A DNA stretch of 50,726 nucleotides, from contig JAAEUE010000040.1 of the NCBI GenBank assembly GCA_024227565.1, forward strand, positions 1 to 50,726. Direction: 5' to 3'. Under the pieces are notes generated by a model. The model saw only the letters and a program-made list of their open reading frames with translations, made no database searches and had not been told where the DNA came from. Of this stretch, positions 1-8,550 are shown one piece after another (position 1 is the stretch's first letter; each line of letters begins with the position of its first letter). The DNA is from Alphaproteobacteria bacterium (lineage in GTDB: Bacteria > Pseudomonadota > Alphaproteobacteria > Rhizobiales > CAJQND01). Made by a program: the position numbers and the translations under genes.

Positions 1-386
1 CTCGACCCGAGGACCCATAGCTCGGAGCGTGCGGTGGTGGGCCCTCGGGTCAAGCCCGAGGGCGGCAGCATTCTCCTCCCGCGCCCCTGCGCAGGGATGC
101 GGGAGTTGAGGCGCCAGGCATGCGGGAGTTGGAGGCCAGGGATGACGATCAAGGCAAGAGAAATGAGGCACGACCAAAATCCCGCGCCACATCCAACACT
201 GTCGTCCTCGGGCTTGACCCGAGGACCCGAGCACCCATGGCCCACGCTTTGATTGTGCGGTGGTGGGCCCTCGGGTCAAGCCCGAGGGTGGCAAGATTCT
301 CCCCCGCACCTCCCCCCACCGTCATCCCGGAATTTGCGCCAGCAAATATCTGGGACCAAGGGGCCGCAGGCCTCAGAGCGTGCCTG
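1..386. repeat. Intergenic region of palindromic repeats
   Basis: No gene is visible in this stretch. It holds two copies of one palindromic unit: a partial copy at about 1-65 and a full copy at about 203-290. In the full copy cctcgggcttgacccgagg (206-224) is answered by ccctcgggtcaagcccgagg (about 268-287), with tggtgggccctcggg in both copies. A second type lies at 321-360: gtcatcccgg, then ATTTGC (332-337) and GCAAAT (342-347) as a short hairpin. Repeats of these kinds are common between genes in Alphaproteobacteria. Their function here is unknown. Confidence 0.75.
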
Positions 387-1757
387 TCAGGGGGATGTCC
401 GGGCTGCCGGCTTGCGTTGATCACGCAGCAAGAACCAATCCACCTTCTGCAAGATGAAGTGGTTGTTCGCTTCACGTTCCCAAAGCGGCGTGTGGTGATC
501 TCCAACCACCAGAATGTCCGTCGGGGGAAGCGACGGGGCGGCCGCGATCCGGTTCACCTGGGCAAACACATCCAGCCAAAATTCGCTCAACTCGCACGCG
601 GTCTTGTTTGCGATTTCAGCGCCCGCTGTGCCACACCTCAAGGCACCGTTGCGCTTTGGTGCATAGGGGATATGGCTGTTCAAGGTGAGCCAGTAGACCA
701 TCTTCGGCTTGCCATTGTTTTGCAGCAGCCTGTCGCGCACCACATGCGCCACCTCCACATCGCACAAGCCGGTAAAGACCGTGCCGCAGCGCCCGGTGAG
801 CTGGTGCTCGTGATCCTTCACCAATTGATCGAGGAAGTTCAGCTCGGTGAAGCCTATGGAAGGATACCAAAGATCGCGCTGGAACATGTGAAACGGGCGG
901 CCGTGATAAGCAATCGTCTCATAGCCTTGTTCTGCCAAGCGCCGCGGCAGACAGCGAAATTTGCCCTTGCCCAGATAGGTCAGATAGCTCCCCCACTGAC
1001 CGCACAGCTCCCGGGACGTGGCTCCGGTGGTGGAGCCCGCATAGGGGCTCACGCCGGTTGTCAGCCGGTACCGGCCTTCCGGCAGGTTGGCGCTCAGAGC
1101 GTTTTCAAACAGGGCGCGCATCTCCGGCTTCGCAATGGCGCCCAAACCTTCCACCATCACAACAAGCAGGTTCTTGCGTCCCGCCACAATGGCCTCAGGG
1201 TTCAGCCCGGTCTGCTTCATCGCGCTGCTGAAGGCCGGCGCCGATTTGGCCGCATAAGGATAGGTGAAGGTCCAGTCGCCCCAGGTTATGGCGGCAGCGA
1301 TCGTGAGTGCGGGCAGGCAGGAGGCGGTGCGGAAGCTCTTGCGGTGTTTGACAACGATCCAGGCCGCCGTGGCGCTGCTCGCAATGACGACCAGGGAAAT
1401 GGAGATATAGAGAAGCGATGCTGTGAGATCGAGCGAGCTCATGAAGCGCATTGAATCGAGCGCAACGGCAAACGGCATATGGAACGCGTGCATGATGATC
1501 ACCATCAGATCGAATGCAGCGGCCAAGATGAACGCGGCCCAGCCGAGCCAACGCGGCGCGAACAGAGCCACGATGCCGGCCAGTATATAGGTCAAGGGGG
1601 CCACCGGCCGGGCTGCCATGTACCAGGGGCTCACGGCGAGAAAGGCGATGTTGGGAAGGAGCGCCACGGCAAAGGCCATGAAGACGGAAGACCGTGCATT
1701 GGCCCCAGTTGCAACGTCTGGTAACGCAGCATAGCGCAGTGCTTTGGATACAGTCAT
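387..1757 (-). CDS. Membrane-anchored sulfatase/alkaline-phosphatase-fold protein
   Basis: 456 residues. The N-terminal ~190 residues hold about five hydrophobic segments, and the rest is a soluble sulfatase/alkaline-phosphatase-like domain. Likely metal and nucleophile positions, by analogy with LtaS/EptA-type phosphotransferases, are the Glu in VVMVEGLG, a Ser/Thr cluster in GSTTGATSRE, the His in LNSHIPY and Asp-His in VVGDHHTP. Many Cys pairs in the catalytic half suggest a periplasmic location. The family transfers phospho-groups (phosphoethanolamine, glycerol phosphate) to envelope polymers or hydrolyses sulfate and phosphate esters. The substrate cannot be read from sequence. It is a single gene, divergent from the crotonase. 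The start at 1757 fits the run into hydrophobic sequence, and no strong Shine-Dalgarno is evident. Confidence 0.75.
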   Translation of the reverse strand: MTVSKALRYAALPDVATGANARSSVFMAFAVALLPNIAFLAVSPWYMAARPVAPLTYILAGIVALFAPRWLGWAAFILAAAFDLMVIIMHAFHMPFAVALDSMRFMSSLDLTASLLYISISLVVIASSATAAWIVVKHRKSFRTASCLPALTIAAAITWGDWTFTYPYAAKSAPAFSSAMKQTGLNPEAIVAGRKNLLVVMVEGLGAIAKPEMRALFENALSANLPEGRYRLTTGVSPYAGSTTGATSRELCGQWGSYLTYLGKGKFRCLPRRLAEQGYETIAYHGRPFHMFQRDLWYPSIGFTELNFLDQLVKDHEHQLTGRCGTVFTGLCDVEVAHVVRDRLLQNNGKPKMVYWLTLNSHIPYAPKRNGALRCGTAGAEIANKTACELSEFWLDVFAQVNRIAAAPSLPPTDILVVGDHHTPLWEREANNHFILQKVDWFLLRDQRKPAARTSP

Positions 1758-1804
1758 GTAGCCACCTCAGATTATCCAAAAGCACGTGCGCTTTTTAAGC
1801 CGAG

Positions 1805-1885
1805 AGTCTTAAGACTTTGCCAAACCGGCTACGGGGTTTTTGTAATTTTCTGTTTTAGTTCAATAGGTTACATGTCCTGTTTTAG
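1805..1885. promoter_or_regulatory. Palindrome and paired CTGTTTTAG repeats in divergent promoter
   Basis: The 299-bp gap between the divergent genes at 1757 (-) and 2057 (+) is AT-richer than its surroundings. It contains the perfect 12-bp palindrome AGTCTTAAGACT (1805-1816) and two copies of CTGTTTTAG (1850-1858 and 1877-1885), 27 bp apart. They lie 50-130 bp upstream of the sulfatase-like gene, where a regulator could bind. The role is inferred from position alone. I see no other gene in the gap. Confidence 0.25.
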
Positions 1886-2056
1886 CTATCCAATTTATGT
1901 CAGGCGAGGGCCAAACTCCCCGATAGCCGCAGCCTGAGCCGGAGTGATGGTGGAAGGGAGTGGGGAAGGACATGATTGTGGATGCGCTGATTTTCCCTGT
2001 CGCATAATCCCACACATGCAAATATCGTAGATCCGCACAGCAAAAGGAAACACAAG

Positions 2057-2866
2057 ATGGCTGACCGTTACGCCAAGTACACCGGCTTCGACATTGACTA
2101 TCCGGCTGACCGGATCCTGCGGATCACCTTTAATCGGCCTGAAACCTATAACTCCGTCAACGCCGAAACCCACACCCAGCTCACCAATATCTGGCGCGAC
2201 ATTGATGCAGACCCGGACATTTCCGCCGTTCTGGTGACCGGCGCAGGCAAGGCCTTCTCATCGGGCGGCGATTTCGAGATGATCGAAAAAATGATGGCTG
2301 ACGACACCGTGCGCATGCACACCTGGAAAGAAGCCAAAGACCTGGTCTACAACGTCATCAACTGCAACAAGCCCATCATTTCTGCCATCAACGGGGTGGC
2401 GGTCGGCGCCGGTCTGGTGGTGGGCATATTGGCGGACGTCTCCATTGCCGGGAAATCTGCCAAAATCGTTGATGGCCACACCCGTCTTGGGGTGGCGGCC
2501 GGCGATGTGGCCTGCATCATCTGGCCGTTGCTGTGCGGCATGGCCAAAGCAAAATATTATCTGATGACCTGCAAGCCCGTGCCGGCAGAAGAAGCCGAAC
2601 GTATTGGCCTGGTGACCATGTGCGTGGAAGATGACGAGCTGCAGGCCAAAGCCCTGGAAGTGGCCGTGGAACTCTCCAACGGGGCGCCCAGCGCAATCCG
2701 CTGGACCAAATACGCGCTCAATAATTGGCTTCGCATGGCCGGCCCGTCGTTTGATGCGTCCACAGCGCTTGAGATGTTGGGCTTTGCTGGGGAAGAGGCG
2801 AAAGAGGGGCTGGCGTCGCTGAAGGAGAAGCGCGCACCCAATTTCCCGAAGAGCTCACCGGTTTAG
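2057..2866 (+). CDS. Enoyl-CoA hydratase/isomerase (crotonase) family protein
   Basis: 269 residues, the usual crotonase length. The start follows AAGGAAA by about seven bases. Crotonase features visible are the N-terminal [13 protein letters not shown], the oxyanion-hole stretch FSSGGDFEM and [13 protein letters not shown], then [12 protein letters not shown] and a C-terminal helical part. The family binds acyl-CoA thioesters and stabilises an enolate. The two acidic residues of classical enoyl-CoA hydratase (GGGCEL and QPE) are not conserved: the matching positions read GAGLVV and DGH. Simple hydration by the textbook mechanism is therefore doubtful, and isomerase, hydrolase, decarboxylase or C-C lyase activity are alternatives. 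It stands alone in transcription. Confidence 0.85.
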   Translation: MADRYAKYTGFDIDYPADRILRITFNRPETYNSVNAETHTQLTNIWRDIDADPDISAVLVTGAGKAFSSGGDFEMIEKMMADDTVRMHTWKEAKDLVYNVINCNKPIISAINGVAVGAGLVVGILADVSIAGKSAKIVDGHTRLGVAAGDVACIIWPLLCGMAKAKYYLMTCKPVPAEEAERIGLVTMCVEDDELQAKALEVAVELSNGAPSAIRWTKYALNNWLRMAGPSFDASTALEMLGFAGEEAKEGLASLKEKRAPNFPKSSPV

Positions 2867-2876
2867 GGGCTCTTGC

Positions 2877-2912
2877 AAAAAAATTCGCCCGGCCTTCTTG
2901 AAGACCGGGCGA
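2877..2912 (-). terminator. Rho-independent terminator of the HHH protein gene
   Basis: On the minus strand, an 8-bp perfect GC stem (2905-2912 with 2885-2892, TCGCCCGG/CCGGGCGA) is extended by an inner GAAG/CTTC pairing. It is followed by seven Ts (complement of 2877-2883). It sits 33 bp beyond the stop of the minus-strand gene. On the plus strand it may also stop transcripts from the crotonase, but the T-run there is poor. Confidence 0.8.
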
Positions 2913-2944
2913 GCGTAGTTCAACAGTTTTTGAGAAGCGCGGCG

Positions 2945-3547
2945 TTAGGCCCCGTTCATCAGGCCCTTGGCTTGCGACACCCACTTGTCGCGCGCGATAC
3001 GGCCCTTGATACCGCCCAGGTTTTCATCAACCCAGGCTGCCTCTTTGATCGACAACTTGGCCATCTGATCATAGTGATAGATGCCCAGATCGTTGATGGC
3101 GGCCTCAAGTTTTGGACCAACGCCCTTTATCTGCGTCAGATCATCCGCTTTGCCCCGGCGTGCCTTTTTGAGCACGATGGGCTTGGCCGGTCCTCTGGCT
3201 TTCTTAGGCGCGGGCTTGGCCTTGGCCTTCGGTGCCGGCTTGGCGGCCGCTTTGCGGCGCGGTGCCGCTTTGGCTTTCGGCGCCGCTTTCTTGCGCTGCG
3301 GCGCTGCCTTGGCCTTCGCCGGTGCAGCTGCTTTCAGCTTGGCGACTTCAGCTTCCTTGGCCGCAATCTTCTTGCGGAAGGTCTCCATTTCGGCGCGGTT
3401 CTTCGCAAGCTCAGCATCAACTTGCGCGTTGATCAGCGATTTTTGCCGGCCACCCCAGATAATCCAGCCAGCGAATATTCCGATGAACCCTGCACAAGCC
3501 AGCAAGAGCCACATTTCGCTAATTAGAAAGCCCCATTCCTTACCCAT
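2945..3547 (-). CDS. Membrane protein with Ala/Lys-rich linker and HhH domain
   Basis: 200 residues in three parts. An N-terminal membrane helix covers about residues 8-33 (LISEMWLLLACAGFIGIFAG). A charged coiled-coil segment is followed by a low-complexity Ala/Lys/Pro linker (about 70-130). The C-terminal helix-hairpin-helix-like domain contains DDLTQIKGVGPKLEAAINDLG. This C-terminal domain is the one often called 'predicted flap endonuclease-1-like 5' DNA nuclease'. It lacks visible nuclease catalytic acids, so a DNA-binding or membrane-tethering role is likelier than cleavage. It is widespread in Alphaproteobacteria and often linked to envelope genes. The next gene upstream on the same strand is the OmpA-like protein, 27 bp away, so the two may be co-transcribed. 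A clear terminator follows. Confidence 0.75.
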   Translation of the reverse strand: MGKEWGFLISEMWLLLACAGFIGIFAGWIIWGGRQKSLINAQVDAELAKNRAEMETFRKKIAAKEAEVAKLKAAAPAKAKAAPQRKKAAPKAKAAPRRKAAAKPAPKAKAKPAPKKARGPAKPIVLKKARRGKADDLTQIKGVGPKLEAAINDLGIYHYDQMAKLSIKEAAWVDENLGGIKGRIARDKWVSQAKGLMNGA

Positions 3548-3574
3548 ATCAATCTCCTTGCCCGTTCGGGCCGA

Positions 3575-5023
3575 TTAGCTTTTGAACCATGTGATTGTGG
3601 TGCGCTGTTTGGCAGCGCGGCCATCTGCGGAACCGGTCGTTATAACCGGCTGGGTTGCCCCATAACCGCGGGCGATCATGGCCTTGTCGGTTACACCGCG
3701 TGCGGTCAGAGCCGCCGCAACAGCACCGGCACGCCGGATGCTTAAGGCCAGGTTGTCGCGATTGTCGCCCCAACCGTTCGTGTGTCCACCAATTTCCACA
3801 AACAGGCTGCGGTCACGAAGACAATGCTTCAAGGTTGCGGCCAGGTCGTTGAGGATGCCAACGGACTTGGAGCCCAAGCGTTTTGAGCCTGGAACAAAGT
3901 CAATATGCTCGCTCTGCAGAATTGCGTTGGTGCCAGCTTCGCAGGCTTCGCGCGACACGGTGAAATCTACAACCGGGAACCAGTAGCCATTGCGGAGCAC
4001 TTCGTGCTTGCCCGTAGCTACATTAACACGCTCTATGCCATCCTTGCTCTTGGCTGGTGCCTCCACAAGAGTGATCGCAACATTCTCACCGAATGCTTCG
4101 GTCAGCTCTTCGCGGATCAACTCAAGATCCGAGCCGCGACCCAACTCGCCATCTATGATGACGTAGTCTTGGCCGGCTTTGACCACGAGACGCTCAAACA
4201 AGGGGAGCCATGGGCCGATCGTTTTCAACTTGGCAGCGATGGGCGCCTTGCCATCTCGCGGGCTGGCGTCAATCTTGCCGCCCAACTTGGACAGGCCCAA
4301 AGCACCGGCAAGATGAATGGTGGCCAAACCTGAAGGAGCCTTGCCCGACACCCGGGCCCCCTCCTCTGCGTGAAAATCAAGAGTGATCTGAGCTGGGAGC
4401 CCATCATCAACTATTTCCAGCTCGAAATTGACCGAGTATCCATGTGGAAGTCTGGCCAGCGCCTTACGAAGTTTACGTTCCGCCTTTAGATCAAGAACCT
4501 TGCCGGTCATGGTCATTGTGCGGCCGGAGAGCTCAAAGTCGCCTTCGCGAATAAGCTGTAGAGCCGCAACACCTTGGAACACGGCGCGAGGCCATGCGCG
4601 GTCAGGCATGCCAGCTGCCCGGTGCAATTTGGCAGTGCCGAGCTTGGCGGCGAACTCCAGACGGGCTGTGCTGGTCGGCACATTGCCTTCATAGGTAATG
4701 CCGTCTTCAGATTTCTTGCCGGAGAACTGATAAGGCTCAGCCCGCTCCAACACGTTCAACTGGCTAACCACGACCCGGTTGCCGCGCACTCTGCTGAGCG
4801 CAGCGACAATGTGGTCGCGTTCGGTTTCACTGTCCGCCATACCGCTGACCAGGATATCGCGTCCGGAAACCTTGGTCTTAATGGTGTGTACGGATTGCGA
4901 TGCGCTTTCGATTGCCTCTTGCGCGATCGCAGTTTCAATGCGTTTGGCATGATCTGATTGGGCCAAAAGACCCAGCGCGCCAATTCCGACGCCCCAAACC
5001 ACCAATCCAAGTAGTATACGCAT
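3575..5023 (-). CDS. OmpA-family protein with BON-like repeats
   Basis: 482 residues from the chosen start MRILLGLVVW. The ATG at 5023 is preceded at six bases by GAGGGGA, which suits it better than the ATGs at 5029 and 5059. An N-terminal hydrophobic signal/anchor is followed by BON-like alpha/beta segments (for example TKVSGRDILVSGMADSETER and GRTMTMTGKVLDLKAERKL). The C-terminal OmpA peptidoglycan-binding domain has FVEIGGHTNGWGDNRDNLALS and ARGYGATQPV. The protein probably spans from inner membrane to the cell wall, giving a structural or envelope-stress role. BON-plus-OmpA proteins are common in Alphaproteobacteria and their exact function is generally unknown. The length is typical. Confidence 0.8.
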   Translation of the reverse strand: MRILLGLVVWGVGIGALGLLAQSDHAKRIETAIAQEAIESASQSVHTIKTKVSGRDILVSGMADSETERDHIVAALSRVRGNRVVVSQLNVLERAEPYQFSGKKSEDGITYEGNVPTSTARLEFAAKLGTAKLHRAAGMPDRAWPRAVFQGVAALQLIREGDFELSGRTMTMTGKVLDLKAERKLRKALARLPHGYSVNFELEIVDDGLPAQITLDFHAEEGARVSGKAPSGLATIHLAGALGLSKLGGKIDASPRDGKAPIAAKLKTIGPWLPLFERLVVKAGQDYVIIDGELGRGSDLELIREELTEAFGENVAITLVEAPAKSKDGIERVNVATGKHEVLRNGYWFPVVDFTVSREACEAGTNAILQSEHIDFVPGSKRLGSKSVGILNDLAATLKHCLRDRSLFVEIGGHTNGWGDNRDNLALSIRRAGAVAAALTARGVTDKAMIARGYGATQPVITTGSADGRAAKQRTTITWFKS

Positions 5024-5087
5024 GTGCATTCCCCTCAATTCTCCGGGCGATGCCGCCAAAAACTCAACTTACAAAGACCTGATTGAG

Positions 5088-5219
5088 ATGTTCTCAAGTT
5101 CAGATCTAAACTCCACCGTGCAGATCCCCAATCAACGAAGCTTAGCCAGACAAGGTGCCAACGACCGCTTACGCTCAATGCTGCATCAAGCGATGATGAC
5201 TTTTCCAAAAAAGGATTAA
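5088..5219 (+). CDS. Possible very small protein 1
   Basis: A 43-residue reading frame (MFSSSDLNSTVQIPNQRSLA...FPKKD). It has no convincing ribosome site at its ATG. The C-terminal half (QGANDRLRSMLHQAMM) is helical and basic, but I recognise no family. It lacks the PDRF..LL signature expected of the anti-sigma factor NepR. It lies in the otherwise gene-free gap 5024-5450, upstream of the MarR operon, and ends four bases before the next small frame. It may be chance. Confidence 0.2.
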   Translation: MFSSSDLNSTVQIPNQRSLARQGANDRLRSMLHQAMMTFPKKD

Positions 5220-5223
5220 TATA

Positions 5224-5376
5224 ATGACTCCGAACTCCGGAGACATTTATCGAGCTGCGAAACCGCCTGCTAATGCTGAGGCGACACAAGACGCAAAACT
5301 GTGGGCAGCCGACGCTGAAGAAGGCGCAAGCATTCTTATAACCTTACGTGAGCCCATATCTGACCACCGCGGATAA
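5224..5376 (+). CDS. Possible very small protein 2
   Basis: A 50-residue frame (MTPNSGDIYRAAKPPANAEA...EPISDHRG). AAGGA sits eight bases before the ATG, which is the main reason to list it. The product is acidic and hydrophilic with no recognised family. It follows possible small protein 1 by four bases and ends just before the MarR operators at 5377. Either the pair is a tiny operon or this is untranslated leader sequence. Confidence 0.25.
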   Translation: MTPNSGDIYRAAKPPANAEATQDAKLWAADAEEGASILITLREPISDHRG

Positions 5377-5417
5377 TGGTTGCCTAGGCAACTAAAAAAT
5401 AGTAACCTAGGCAACTA
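5377..5417. promoter_or_regulatory. Tandem palindromic operators for the MarR regulator
   Basis: The perfect palindrome GTTGCCTAGGCAAC (5379-5392) is followed by the near-perfect copy GTAACCTAGGCAAC (5402-5415). Extended 18-mers cover 5377-5394 and 5400-5417, with centres 23 bp apart, roughly two helical turns. MarR proteins commonly bind such palindromes and repress their own operon. Here TTGCCT (5380-5385) and TAACCT (5403-5408), 17 bp apart, could be -35/-10 elements inside the operators, which would give direct promoter occlusion. The promoter call is inference. Confidence 0.65.
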
Positions 5418-5450
5418 TCCCAGTTTCATGGCGGCGTCTCTCGCGTTCTG

Positions 5451-5912
5451 ATGGAAGAAGATTTCGACAGTAATATCGGCTTTTTGGTGCACGATGTGGC
5501 GCGCCTCATGCGCACTATGTACGACCGCCGCATGGCACCGCTGGGTCTCACACGCTCCCAATGGTGGGTGCTCAATCATCTTTATTTCAATGAAGGCATA
5601 AGCCAGACCGAGTTTGCCTCGGTGCTGGATATCGAGAAGGCCACTGTTGGCCGGCTGCTCGACCGCTTGGAGGCAAAAGGTTGGGTGGCGCGCAAGAACG
5701 ACCCGCAAGACAAGCGAACCAAGCGGGTCTATCTCACCAAAAAAGTTCAACCCACGTTGCAGATCATGCGCGACATGGCGGCCGTGACCCGCGATGAGGC
5801 CGTGCGCAGTCTCAACAAGACCGAACGCAAACAGTTGCGCAACATGCTCAAACGCATGCGCGATGACCTGTCTGAAATGACAAACGCAACCTCAACCAGT
5901 GAGTTGGCATAA
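5451..5912 (+). CDS. MarR-family transcriptional regulator
   Basis: 153 residues with the winged-helix fold: APLGLTRSQWWVLNHLYFNEGISQTEFASVLDIEKATVGRLLDRLE, in short pieces, is the recognition region (residues 30-73). The wing contains NDPQDKRTKRVYLT. MarR regulators are dimeric, ligand-responsive repressors of drug or stress genes. The gene overlaps the following membrane-fusion gene by TAATG, so it heads a three-gene EmrR-EmrA-EmrB-like operon. The paired palindromes just upstream are its likely binding sites, implying autoregulation. No good Shine-Dalgarno precedes the ATG at 5451. Confidence 0.9.
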   Translation: MEEDFDSNIGFLVHDVARLMRTMYDRRMAPLGLTRSQWWVLNHLYFNEGISQTEFASVLDIEKATVGRLLDRLEAKGWVARKNDPQDKRTKRVYLTKKVQPTLQIMRDMAAVTRDEAVRSLNKTERKQLRNMLKRMRDDLSEMTNATSTSELA

Positions 5913-7048
5913 TGAGTGGCGACGTTTCATCTGAAGACGAAACCAAGGCACCCCCGCCCTCAGGGAAACGGCGCGTGCTGATGCGCCTTGTGTTGATGGT
6001 CGCCCTGCCGGCAATCTGCATCCTGGGAGGCTTGACCTATTACTATGCTGGCGGCCGTTATGTAACTACAGAAAATGCCTATGTGAAAGCGCCCATCACC
6101 TCGGTGATTGCGCAAATCTCGGGCCGGGTCAAAAGGATCTACGTGAAGGAAAACGAGATCATTGCGCCTGGGCAAAAGCTGCTGGAGCTGGAGCAAGACG
6201 AATTTGCGCTCTCGGTGGAGGAAGCCAAAGCCAATTTGGCTGCCGTGGTGCAGGATATCGACAACCGCCGGGCCGAATTGCGCCAGGTGCGCGCCGAGAT
6301 CAAGGTCAGTCACGAACGCCAGCGCTATCTGAAGTCCCAGTTGAAGCGCGAAGAGGAACTAACCGCCAAGGGCATTGGCCTGCGCACAAAGCTCGACGAA
6401 GCCCAGCATCTGCTTCTGGCCGCCGGGCGCAATCTGGCCATGGTGCAGGAGCGCGAAAACGGTGTTCTTGCTTCGCTGGGCGGCGATCCGGCCATTAGCA
6501 CCGAGGCGCATCCGAAATATCTGGCCGCCAAAGCCAGGCTAAACCGCGCCCATTTGGACTTGCAGCGCTCTGCACTGATCTCCCCGGCTGGCGGGGTTGT
6601 GGCCAAAATGAACCTGGAGGTGGGTGAATACATCAAAAGCGGCGATCCTCTGTTTGCCATCGTGCAGGCCGACAAGGCCTATATTGAGGTCAACCTGAAG
6701 GAAACCGAGCTCACCCATGTGCGCATGGGCCAAAAGGCGACATTCGTCGCTGAGACTTATCCCGACCTGGAATGGACAGCTGAGGTGATTGGCATTAGCC
6801 CTGCAACCGGGGCAGAATTTGCCGTGTTGCCGCCGCAGAATGCCTCCGGAAACTGGGTGAAAGTGGTGCAGCGCCTGCCCGTGCGCCTGGCGATCAAGCC
6901 AGGCCAGGCCCTCGAGAACCCTCCCCTCAGGGCTGGCATGTCGGTGCTGGTGAGCATTGATACCGGCCACCAGCGCCATGCGCCGCCTCTGGTCTCGCAG
7001 GTTTTGGCCGCCACCCGCACAATCGTCGGCACGCCGAAGAAACAATGA
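5912..7048 (+). CDS. HlyD/EmrA-type membrane fusion protein
   Basis: 378 residues. The cytoplasmic N-terminus (about 25 residues) is followed by one membrane helix (LMRLVLMVALPAICILGGLT). A beta-barrel and split lipoyl/hairpin domain come next: YVTTENAYVKAPITSVIAQISGRV is typical of EmrA. A coiled-coil hairpin covers about residues 100-185, and GVVAKMNLEVGEYIKSGDPL forms the second lipoyl half. It bridges the inner-membrane transporter encoded next to an outer-membrane channel, letting drugs or fatty acids leave the cell directly. No TolC-like gene is in the window. It overlaps both neighbours (TAATG, ATGA). Confidence 0.9.
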   Translation: MSGDVSSEDETKAPPPSGKRRVLMRLVLMVALPAICILGGLTYYYAGGRYVTTENAYVKAPITSVIAQISGRVKRIYVKENEIIAPGQKLLELEQDEFALSVEEAKANLAAVVQDIDNRRAELRQVRAEIKVSHERQRYLKSQLKREEELTAKGIGLRTKLDEAQHLLLAAGRNLAMVQERENGVLASLGGDPAISTEAHPKYLAAKARLNRAHLDLQRSALISPAGGVVAKMNLEVGEYIKSGDPLFAIVQADKAYIEVNLKETELTHVRMGQKATFVAETYPDLEWTAEVIGISPATGAEFAVLPPQNASGNWVKVVQRLPVRLAIKPGQALENPPLRAGMSVLVSIDTGHQRHAPPLVSQVLAATRTIVGTPKKQ

Positions 7049-8550
7049 ACGAGACTGCCGCGGCCTTTCTGCCGCGCGAGCGCTGGCTCATTCTGGCCAC
7101 GGCCACGTTCGGCACCATGCTCTATGCCATGGCCGTGACCATCGCATCCGTCGCCCTGCCAGACATGCGCGGCGCCATGGCCGCTACGCAAGACCAGATC
7201 ACCTGGACCATCACCGGCAACATCGTGGCCACCGCCGTCGCCACCCCGCTGGCCGGTTGGTTTGCCGGGCGCACCGACGCAAAACCCATCCTGTTTTACA
7301 GCGTTCTGGGCTTCATCATCACGACCCTGGCGTGCGGCTTTGCGCAAAACCTGGAGCAATTGGTGCTCGCCCGGGTGGGCCAGGGCCTGTTCGGGGCACC
7401 CTTGGTGCCCATGGCCCAAGCTATTGTTTTGGCTGTGTTTCCCCAAAACCAACGCTCCATGTCCATGGCCATCTGGAGCATGGGGGCGGTACTCGGCCCC
7501 ATTGTGGCGCCCATGCTCGGCGGCTATTTGGGCGAGCATCTGGGCTGGCGCTGGATCTTCTTCATGATGGTGCCGTTCAGCTGCGGCGCGCTTCTGGCGA
7601 TCTGGCTGTTCATCCCGAAACTGCGCCTGGGCGAAGGACGTCCATTGGATTGGACCGGCTTTCTGGCGCTGGCCATCGGCATTGCCGCACTGCAGATCAT
7701 GTTCGACCGGGGCGAGCGCAATAGCTGGTTTGAGAGCATGGAGACCACAATCGAAGCCTGCGTGGCCGCTCTGGGGTTCTATCTGTTCGTGGTCCATTGC
7801 CTCACCGCAAAGCGGCCGTTCCTGGACCTTTCCATCTTCAAGGACAGAAACTACACGGTCGGCCTGTTTCTGGTGTTCCTGTTCGGCATGCTCAATTTCG
7901 TGCCCATGGTGCTGTTCCCGCCATTGCTGCAGGAACTGCGCGGTTACCCCCAGTCAATCATCGGCCTGCTCATGGGCGCGCGCGGGGTGGGCACCTTCGT
8001 TGCGTTCGTGATGATGGCGTTCGCCGGCCGCATTGACCCGCGCATTCCCATGGCCATCGGCTTTTTCCTGCAAGGATATGCCGGCTGGGCCATGGCGAAC
8101 TTCGACATCAACCTCACCACCTGGGGCGTGGCCTGGACCAGCTGCCTGCAAGGCTTCGGCGTGGGCCTGTGCTGGGTGCCGGTGAGCGTGGTGGCGTTCA
8201 GCACCCTGTCGTCCAGGCGCATACCTGAAGCCACCGCCTTGTTCCAGCTTCTCCGAAACCTGGCCTCCAGCGCGTTTATCTCCATCAGCGTGGCCGTGGT
8301 GCTGCACACCGGCAAGGTCAGCTACGCGGAGACCGCCGGAGAGCTTTCCGTCTGGGTGGAAGGCTTCAAATATCTGGGTCTTCAGCAGGCCTGGGACATC
8401 GAAACCGTGAAGGGCCTGACCGGACTGAGCAACGAGATCCAACGCCAGAGCCTGATGATCGGATATCTCAACGCGTTTAAGATGTTCGCGCTGACCTCGT
8501 TTGCCGCCATCCCGATGATCTTGCTGCTGCGCATGGCGAAAAAGCCCTGA
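7045..8550 (+). CDS. DHA2-family MFS drug efflux permease (EmrB-like)
   Basis: 501 residues with about 14 hydrophobic segments. Markers include the N-terminal SVALPDMRGAMAATQDQITW, the motif-A-like GWFAGRTDAK and motif-C-like GAVLGPIVAPMLGGYLGEHL. The family exports hydrophobic drugs or uncouplers using the proton gradient. The gene starts inside the stop of the membrane fusion gene (ATGA), so the two proteins are made together as an EmrAB-like pump under the MarR regulator. Substrates are not predictable. The length is normal for the 14-helix family. Confidence 0.92.
   Translation: MNETAAAFLPRERWLILATATFGTMLYAMAVTIASVALPDMRGAMAATQDQITWTITGNIVATAVATPLAGWFAGRTDAKPILFYSVLGFIITTLACGFAQNLEQLVLARVGQGLFGAPLVPMAQAIVLAVFPQNQRSMSMAIWSMGAVLGPIVAPMLGGYLGEHLGWRWIFFMMVPFSCGALLAIWLFIPKLRLGEGRPLDWTGFLALAIGIAALQIMFDRGERNSWFESMETTIEACVAALGFYLFVVHCLTAKRPFLDLSIFKDRNYTVGLFLVFLFGMLNFVPMVLFPPLLQELRGYPQSIIGLLMGARGVGTFVAFVMMAFAGRIDPRIPMAIGFFLQGYAGWAMANFDINLTTWGVAWTSCLQGFGVGLCWVPVSVVAFSTLSSRRIPEATALFQLLRNLASSAFISISVAVVLHTGKVSYAETAGELSVWVEGFKYLGLQQAWDIETVKGLTGLSNEIQRQSLMIGYLNAFKMFALTSFAAIPMILLLRMAKKP

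Noticed and set aside
120..1454. A 444-codon plus-strand frame over the sulfatase-like gene
   Set aside because: It begins in intergenic palindromic repeats and is antisense to a protein with recognisable catalytic motifs.
5088..5219. A NepR-type anti-sigma factor
   Set aside because: The short helical frame lacks the conserved NepR core and no phyR or ecfG gene is adjacent.
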